The notes under the pieces: generated by a model
What the model saw: only the letters and a program-made list of their open reading frames with translations
The model's database searches: none
Told to the model about the DNA's origin: nothing
Part shown: piece after piece, positions 54,835 to 59,378 of the stretch
Layout: each line of letters starts with the position of its first letter
Numbering within the stretch: the first letter of the stretch is position 1
Assembly (NCBI RefSeq): GCF_013359945.1
Contig: NZ_JABWCS010000186.1
Location: 1-59,378 of the forward strand
Length of the DNA: 59,378 nt
From: Paenibacillus agri
GTDB taxonomy: Bacteria; Bacillota; Bacilli; Paenibacillales; Paenibacillaceae
Reading direction: 5' to 3'
Position numbers and translations under genes: made by a program

Positions 54835-57510
54835 TCAAGAAATCAATTTTGATTTCTCTGCCTGTTCTGCGGCCTTGTGAATGAACCGCTCCAACGGCTT
54901 TTTAAGTGTCAAGGCCAGCACCAGAGCGATCAGACCGAAGCCAACCAGATACAGGGCATCACGGATGGCCACCTCTGGCAGGATGCCACCAACCGCTTCC
55001 CGCAGCAGACTAATCGCATAAGTAAAGGGCATGAACGGATTCAGTGCCTGGAAAAAAGGACCGGTAGTGCTGATGGGAAAAGTCCCTCCGGAGCTGGAAA
55101 ACTGCAGCACCATGAACACGATGGCAATCCCTTTACCGATGTTACCGAACACAGAGACGAAGGTGAAGACGATCGTCACGAATACGATACTGATCAGCAT
55201 TGCAAACAGGACGAACCACAGCTTGTCGGCCACATAACAGTTCAAGATATAAATATTACCCAGTGCGGCCACCAACGCCTGTAAAATACCTACCGTGAGA
55301 AAAGTAAGCAGTCGTCCGAAGTAGAGCTGATACGACTTATAAATTATGCCCCCTGTCTCCACAGAGGTTCGGAGCAGCGAAATCAGCAGCGTTCCGCCCA
55401 CCCATATGGACAGTACCACGTAGAAAGGTGTCATGGCCGACCCGTAGTTCGGGATTGGGTACAGCTTATTCTCCTTGAGGATTACGGGATTAGCCAAAAA
55501 ATCACTTTTGGACTTGATATCGCCCCCAAGCAGATCTGCAATCTGCTCCAGATTCACCTCTTGTTTGATCTGGCGGATCGTCGCCGCCGCTTTACGGATG
55601 GCGGCCTCCAGTAGCGGCAGGTCATCCCGCACCAGCTCTGCGGCGCGCTCTACCCCCTTGTCCGCCTTCGGCAGCCCGGTACGGATCAGGTCCGCTGCCT
55701 TGCGGACCTTCTGCTCTACCGCCGGCAGATCGTGGCGGGCAAAATCCGCCGCTTCGTGGATTCGCTGTCCAGCGCCGGGAAGGCCCTGCTGAATCCGCGG
55801 CAGGACATCGCGGACAAAAGTGCTGAAGCGCTGCATCTTGTCCGCAATCCCGGCGGCCGAGGTATGGACGGCCGCCCGGATGGCGGGCAGATCCTTCTGC
55901 AGCGCCGTCAAGCCCTCCTGCCCGTACTGTATGGCCGCTGCTGCATCCTGCAGGATGGCGGCCAGCGCGGGCAGCTGCTCCGGCACCTGCTGGAGCCGGG
56001 TCGCAGCGTCCTGTGCAGCCGCCGTCAGCGGCTGCAGTGCGCTTTGAATGGCCGGCAGCGTGTGCGACTCGAAGCGGGAGATCAGCCGGCCAAGCGCCGT
56101 AGATCCCTGTCCCGCTCCAGTGCTAAGCTGCTGTATCTTGCCAGCATCCGGTTCGCCACCGGCTTCCAAGGCCGAGGCAAGACTTCCGGCTAGCGCGGAT
56201 TGATCGGCGAATTGGTCCCGGATCCCATCCAGAGCCTGTATTTCGGCCGCAAGTACGTTTCCGGACGACAACTTATCCAGTGAATTCAAGAGCGAGATCG
56301 TGCGGTCCAGTACATTTTTCCCGGCAGCAAGCCGGGTCAAATTCGCATTAAGCGCGCTCAGTGCGGCCGCTGTCTCTATCGTACCAGCCTTCAATCCCTC
56401 TGCGAGCTGAGAGACAGCATTCTCCGTCTGCTCCAGCAAGTACAGATTCTGCTTGATTACAGGGGGAATCGCAGCGAGGGCCGCGTTGTTCTTCTCGATA
56501 AATTGCTGCAGTTGCTGACCAAAGGCACTTCCGGCTGCCGCAATCTTGTCGGCCTGTGGCAGGGCCTTAATCGCTGCATCCACGATCTTCCGCCCATTTT
56601 CCATATCCACACTTGCCTTGTCTAAGACCCCGGCCACGTCATCAAAATGCTCATCGAGCCCGCTCACAAGTTTCGCTGCCCGTTCCAGCTCCGGCAGCTT
56701 GGACTCTAGCTCCGTCAAATGCCCTGCCGCTTCATTGATCTGCGGCCAATGGTCATCCACCGTTTCGATCGCTGTCCCTGCCTTTTCGACCTCTGGCAGC
56801 TTCTGCTCCAGCGTCGCCAGCCGCTCTGCCGACTGGTGAATTTGCGGCCAATCCTGATGAATTTTCAGCACTGTTTTCCCGGCAGCTTCAATCTCTGGCA
56901 GGTTATCCTCCAATAGGAACAATCCCTTCTCCACTCTGCGGATCACGGGCAGCTCAGACTGAAACTGTCGGTCGATCCTGCCGAGAGCGGTCAGCACCGT
57001 CTCACTGAGGGTAGCGGTAAAATGCTCGCTAATCTGGGCCGTGATGGATGACGCACCCTTGGCCGTAATTTTAGGTGCAATCGCATTAATCTTCTCATTC
57101 ACGGTGTATTCAACTTCCGGCTTATTCAGCCGACCTTCCAGAATACCGGCCATTTTGCTGGAAAAATCCTTAGAGATGACAACACTGGCATAATAATCCC
57201 CGCGTTGTACTCCATACCTGGCCTGCTCTGCATCCACAAAGGTCCAGCCCAGACTTTTATTATGATGCAGGCTTTCCAGTACCTCCTCGCCGATGTTGAA
57301 GCTCTTGTTATCTACGGAAGCCCCCTCATCCAGACTGGCTACCGCAATCTTGATCCCTGAGGTGTTGCTGTAAGGGTCCCACACAGCCGCCACATTCACC
57401 CAATCATAGATGGAAGGCAGCACAACCAGCGCAGCTATCAGCAGAACTGCGGTCGGGACCTTGAATACATTGCGCCAATCGTTTCGGTAGATACGGATAA
57501 TTCCAGCCAT
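54835..57510 (-). CDS. YhgE/Pip family membrane protein with helical repeats
   Basis: This 891-aa membrane protein has one membrane segment near the N-terminus (about 17-34), a long extracytoplasmic region (about 35-690) and five or six membrane segments at the C-terminus (about 693-875), the YhgE/Pip layout related to ABC-2 permeases. The external part is helical with two repeat sets: three units built on LPEIEAAGK/DWPQIHQSAERL (about 205-290) and four or five units built on LPxxExxxRKAAxLI (about 560-665). Homologues include phage-infection proteins and secretion-linked proteins, but its role here is unknown. It starts at ATG and is divergent to the secreted-protein gene at 57732. Confidence 0.82.
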   Translation of the reverse strand: MAGIIRIYRNDWRNVFKVPTAVLLIAALVVLPSIYDWVNVAAVWDPYSNTSGIKIAVASLDEGASVDNKSFNIGEEVLESLHHNKSLGWTFVDAEQARYGVQRGDYYASVVISKDFSSKMAGILEGRLNKPEVEYTVNEKINAIAPKITAKGASSITAQISEHFTATLSETVLTALGRIDRQFQSELPVIRRVEKGLFLLEDNLPEIEAAGKTVLKIHQDWPQIHQSAERLATLEQKLPEVEKAGTAIETVDDHWPQINEAAGHLTELESKLPELERAAKLVSGLDEHFDDVAGVLDKASVDMENGRKIVDAAIKALPQADKIAAAGSAFGQQLQQFIEKNNAALAAIPPVIKQNLYLLEQTENAVSQLAEGLKAGTIETAAALSALNANLTRLAAGKNVLDRTISLLNSLDKLSSGNVLAAEIQALDGIRDQFADQSALAGSLASALEAGGEPDAGKIQQLSTGAGQGSTALGRLISRFESHTLPAIQSALQPLTAAAQDAATRLQQVPEQLPALAAILQDAAAAIQYGQEGLTALQKDLPAIRAAVHTSAAGIADKMQRFSTFVRDVLPRIQQGLPGAGQRIHEAADFARHDLPAVEQKVRKAADLIRTGLPKADKGVERAAELVRDDLPLLEAAIRKAAATIRQIKQEVNLEQIADLLGGDIKSKSDFLANPVILKENKLYPIPNYGSAMTPFYVVLSIWVGGTLLISLLRTSVETGGIIYKSYQLYFGRLLTFLTVGILQALVAALGNIYILNCYVADKLWFVLFAMLISIVFVTIVFTFVSVFGNIGKGIAIVFMVLQFSSSGGTFPISTTGPFFQALNPFMPFTYAISLLREAVGGILPEVAIRDALYLVGFGLIALVLALTLKKPLERFIHKAAEQAEKSKLIS

Positions 57511-57731
57511 TTTCCGGTCACTCCCAGCCTCAAGTTTGGATATTCTAATATGCCCGGAGCAGCCTTCGTTTACTATGAATGGCGACTATTCAGTTTTTTT
57601 GCAGTAGTCCAAAAATATCTGCAACCTTTCCACCATTTCATCGTTATTAGTAGTACAATACTCGTTTGATTAACAACCCAAGGGGTAATTAATCTTATAC
57701 TGTGTATCACAATGCCAAGGGGGAGATTTCA

Positions 57732-58262
57732 TTGTTTAAGAAAAAGTCAGCTTATGTCCTGCCCGTTGTCGTCCTGTTATTCCTGTCCCTCATTACATCG
57801 GCAAGCACAGTCGGAACCCTGGCCCGCGCGGAAGGCCGCGGTGACACCGTTCAGCATGCAACCGTTTATATTCATTCTCTTCATTCAAATCAAGGTGTCT
57901 TATCGGCAAGCACTGATGAGATCGAATGGTATCAAGGTGCCGAAGCAGACAAAATTTTTGCCCAAAGAGAGCCGGAAGCCGCAGCAGAGCTGGGCGGAAC
58001 GCCTGATGGATATTATATCGTGAACGACAGTCAGACACTTACTACCTACCGGGTAGCTCCTGATGCAACCGTGATTATGCAAATTTATGATCGTACCGGC
58101 AAGCTGGAGGATATTGACATTCACTGGAACGAGAAGATAAGCCTGGAGGAATTCACACATCAGTTTGCCAAGAATAACAATCTGGATCTGAGCCAGTTCC
58201 CTTACCATCTGACGATCAAAGACGGCGTAATCACATCGATCGTTCAGCAATATATCCCTTAA
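57732..58262 (+). CDS. Secreted protein of unknown function
   Basis: This 176-aa protein has a signal peptide or anchor (about 5-32, ending TLARAEG) and no family I recognise. The mature part is mixed alpha/beta with GYYIVNDSQTLTTYRVAPDATV and a C-terminal FPYHLTIKDGVITSIVQQYIP. The open frame starts earlier at 57702, but TTG at 57732 is chosen because GGGGGAG lies 6 nt upstream and the product then begins LFKKKSAY, a normal signal peptide. A strong terminator follows. It is divergent from the YhgE-like gene. Confidence 0.7.
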   Translation: MFKKKSAYVLPVVVLLFLSLITSASTVGTLARAEGRGDTVQHATVYIHSLHSNQGVLSASTDEIEWYQGAEADKIFAQREPEAAAELGGTPDGYYIVNDSQTLTTYRVAPDATVIMQIYDRTGKLEDIDIHWNEKISLEEFTHQFAKNNNLDLSQFPYHLTIKDGVITSIVQQYIP

Positions 58263-58280
58263 CTCTAAAAAATTCAAATA

Positions 58281-58337
58281 GGCTGTGCTTGCTTGAAAGG
58301 TTGGTTTGATCCCCTTCAAGCAGGCACAGCCTTTTTA
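58281..58337 (+). terminator. Terminator after the secreted-protein gene
   Basis: AGGCTGTGCTTGCTTGAA pairs with TTCAAGCAGGCACAGCCT (one G-U pair), with a short loop and TTTTTA on the plus strand. Confidence 0.85.
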
Positions 58338-58351
58338 GATCCTTCTTTCTC

Positions 58352-58405
58352 ATCCTTCTTATCCTTCTTATCCTTCTTATCCTTCTTATCTTTCTTATCT
58401 TTCTC
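58352..58405. repeat. 9-bp tandem array ATCCTTCTT, six units
   Basis: Four exact ATCCTTCTT units are followed by ATCTTTCTT and ATCTTTCTC. The array lies directly after a terminator. On the minus strand it would read Lys-Asp-Lys or Arg-Ile-Arg repeats, but no start with a ribosome site exists, so I treat it as non-coding. Confidence 0.85.
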
Positions 58406-58499
58406 GCTCCATTCATCCCCAGCCGAGATGCTGTATAATTGTCACTCCCTCTACCCACACTAATCATGTCTTTCAAACCACCGAGAAGGAGTGTTTCAT

Positions 58500-58658
58500 A
58501 TGCGTGAAGGTCTGATACCAACCGTTCTTGGAACCGTAGTTACTGCTTCTAGCGCCGCTTTTCTTGGCAGCAGGTATAAGATGGCTGCAACCGGCGTACT
58601 TGGATTTGGTCTGGCGCATATCGTGCTCGGCGCCATCGATCTGTTTGAGCATCGGTAA
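58500..58658 (+). CDS. Small hydrophobic protein, 52 aa
   Basis: This short gene reads MREGLIPTVLGTVVTASSAA, continues through one Gly/Ala-rich hydrophobic stretch and a second (ATGVLGFGLAHIVLGAIDL), and ends FEHR. The two hydrophobic hairpin-like segments around SRYKM suggest a small membrane protein. AGAAGGAG lies 8 nt before the ATG, an excellent ribosome site, and a terminator follows 15 nt after the stop. I recall similar small proteins in Paenibacillus genomes under misleading names, but know no function. Confidence 0.75.
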   Translation: MREGLIPTVLGTVVTASSAAFLGSRYKMAATGVLGFGLAHIVLGAIDLFEHR

Positions 58659-58672
58659 TTGGTTGAAGGATA

Positions 58673-58714
58673 CCGGAGAACTCGTGCCACAGGCACGGTT
58701 GTCCGGTTTTTTTT
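58673..58714 (+). terminator. Terminator after the small membrane protein
   Basis: CCGG-AGAAC-CGTGCC pairs with GGCACG-GTT-CCGG around ACA, then eight T on the plus strand. Confidence 0.85.
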
Positions 58715-58721
58715 GCGCCGA

Positions 58722-58807
58722 GGGGCTTGTGGGGCTTGTCGGGCTTGTCGGGCTTGTCGGGCTTGTGGTTTTTACAGTAACTCTGGTCTCTCTGGTCTCT
58801 CTGGTCT
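58722..58807. repeat. Two further 9-bp tandem arrays
   Basis: Five units of SGGGCTTGT (58722-58766) and three exact units of CTCTGGTCT (58781-58807) lie 14 nt apart, again just after a terminator. The plus frame is open because of the repeats but has no ribosome site. Confidence 0.85.
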
Positions 58808-58950
58808 CTCCGTTTTCTTTGGTTCTTTGGGTTATGGGGTTTATGGGGTATTATGTATTTTATGGGGATTTATACTGATAACTAGACGAACCAGGGGAGT
58901 AACTTCTAGAAACAGATTGAACTGGAAGGATAACCTCTGGCCAATACTTA

Positions 58951-59140
58951 AAATAACGACATTTTTGTACCTTATATCCATCATTTTAGAGAAAAAAAGA
59001 AATTAAGAGCATTTTTGCACCTTATTTCCCCACTTTCTCCTTAAAATACGTTCCATCGAAAGAATTAACATACAAAAATGTCCTTAATCTTCTTCCCGCC
59101 TTCTTTCTGGCCAAATTAAGGTACAAAAATGCACTTATTT
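58951..59140. repeat. Four-copy cluster of a 27-bp dispersed repeat
   Basis: Units at 58951-58977 and 59001-59027 (plus) and 59062-59089 and 59113-59140 (inverted) share the core CATTTTTGTACCTTA with AATTAAG at the other end. Two direct plus two inverted copies could form a large fold-back structure. The whole 58867-59261 stretch shows no gene. Confidence 0.75.
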
Positions 59141-59261
59141 CAGCATTAGCGAGGCAGGCGAAAAGTAAGACGGGGGGGCGACGCGGAGAGCAATATAGGA
59201 GCAACGCGGTTGAACAGAGAACCCCTTCCATGCCACTCCTAGGAGGCGCCATGGAAGTGAA

Positions 59262-59290
59262 TTAGACTAAAAAGTGGACACGGTAAATCC
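59262..59290 (+). mobile_element. Probable left inverted repeat of an IS3-type element
   Basis: TTAGACTAAAAAGTGGACAC resembles the terminal repeats of IS3-family elements and lies 43 nt before a transposase-like start. A CTTCCATG/CATGGAAG hairpin (59225-59258) directly precedes it. The element continues beyond the window. Confidence 0.6.
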
Positions 59291-59332
59291 AACCCATGGA
59301 TAATAGAATAAACTCCAGAAGAGGTGGTAGCC

Positions 59333-59378
59333 GTGGCAGAACGGAAGCGATACAACAAACAGTTTAAAGAAGAAACCG
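59333..59378 (+). CDS. IS3-family OrfA-type transposase, 5-prime end only
   Basis: A GTG start with AGAGGTGG upstream opens a frame reading VAERKRYNKQFKEET, cut by the window end. This is the usual start of the small helix-turn-helix OrfA of IS3-type elements. Only 15 codons are visible, so the identification rests on this start and the nearby inverted-repeat-like sequence. Confidence 0.65.
   Translation, partial: MAERKRYNKQFKEET

Noticed and set aside
58231..58521. Minus-strand frame with RKIRRIRR or KDKK repeats
   Set aside because: The composition comes from the 9-bp array. No start with a ribosome site exists and it runs through a terminator hairpin.
58564..59006. Plus-strand frames through GLVGLVGLV and CRACRACRA repeats
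   Set aside because: They arise from the GGGCTTGT array after a terminator and lack ribosome sites.
1..59378. CRISPR array
   Set aside because: All direct repeats found are either too short, contiguous without spacers, or in two to four copies with irregular orientation. No cas-like gene is present.

Overview
The window looks like a chromosomal carbohydrate-utilisation region from a Paenibacillus-type Firmicute. The signs are S-layer-homology (SLH) anchored glycosidases, two LplB/YtcP/LipO-type ABC importers each next to an AraC-type sensor system, cre-like CcpA sites, AGGAGG-type ribosome sites with frequent TTG/GTG starts, and an HTH-TPR receptor with an exported pro-peptide. No rRNA, tRNA or CRISPR array was seen. 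The assignment is inferred from gene content only.

Layout. 1-360: intergenic repeats and a strong terminator. 361-15863: an SLH-anchored GH36-like enzyme with three carbohydrate-binding modules, an AraC-type response regulator, a GH95 enzyme, a GHL6-type hydrolase, a divergent cupin-AraC regulator, and a cytosolic GH36-like paralogue. 15864-27600: an import-and-digest operon (two permeases, binding protein, SGNH esterase, GH110, second GH95) preceded by its membrane-bound AraC regulator. 27670-42160: NAD-dependent epimerase, SLH-anchored GH27 with X2 and repeat modules, GH5, a YesMN-type two-component system and a second ABC importer. 42162-47180: TetR with a divergent ABC-2 exporter, an NTF2-like protein, an APH-like kinase and an alpha/beta-hydrolase. 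47530-53150: an L-fucose operon (fucI, FGGY kinase, fucA, fucU) with a divergent DeoR regulator. 53196-54687: a peptide quorum-sensing pair resembling the AloR-AloP systems of Paenibacillus. 54835-58720: a YhgE/Pip membrane protein, a secreted protein of unknown function and a small membrane protein. 58720-59378: short tandem repeats, a cluster of dispersed repeats and the start of an IS3-type element.

How it may work together. The two SLH enzymes probably trim alpha-galactosides at the cell surface. The importers take up oligosaccharides. Cytosolic GH110 (alpha-1,3-galactosidase family), two GH95 enzymes (alpha-1,2-L-fucosidase/alpha-L-galactosidase family), GH36, GHL6, GH5 and an SGNH esterase finish the digestion. 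Released L-fucose would enter FucI, kinase and FucA, giving DHAP and lactaldehyde. The target fits a glycan carrying both alpha-galactose and alpha-fucose (blood-group-B-like, or fucosylated plant or microbial polysaccharide); the actual substrate is not determinable here. Two distant promoters (importer 1 and the SLH-GH27 gene) share a roughly 130-bp regulatory module with a direct TGTAC repeat and an identical cre site, which ties surface digestion to import.
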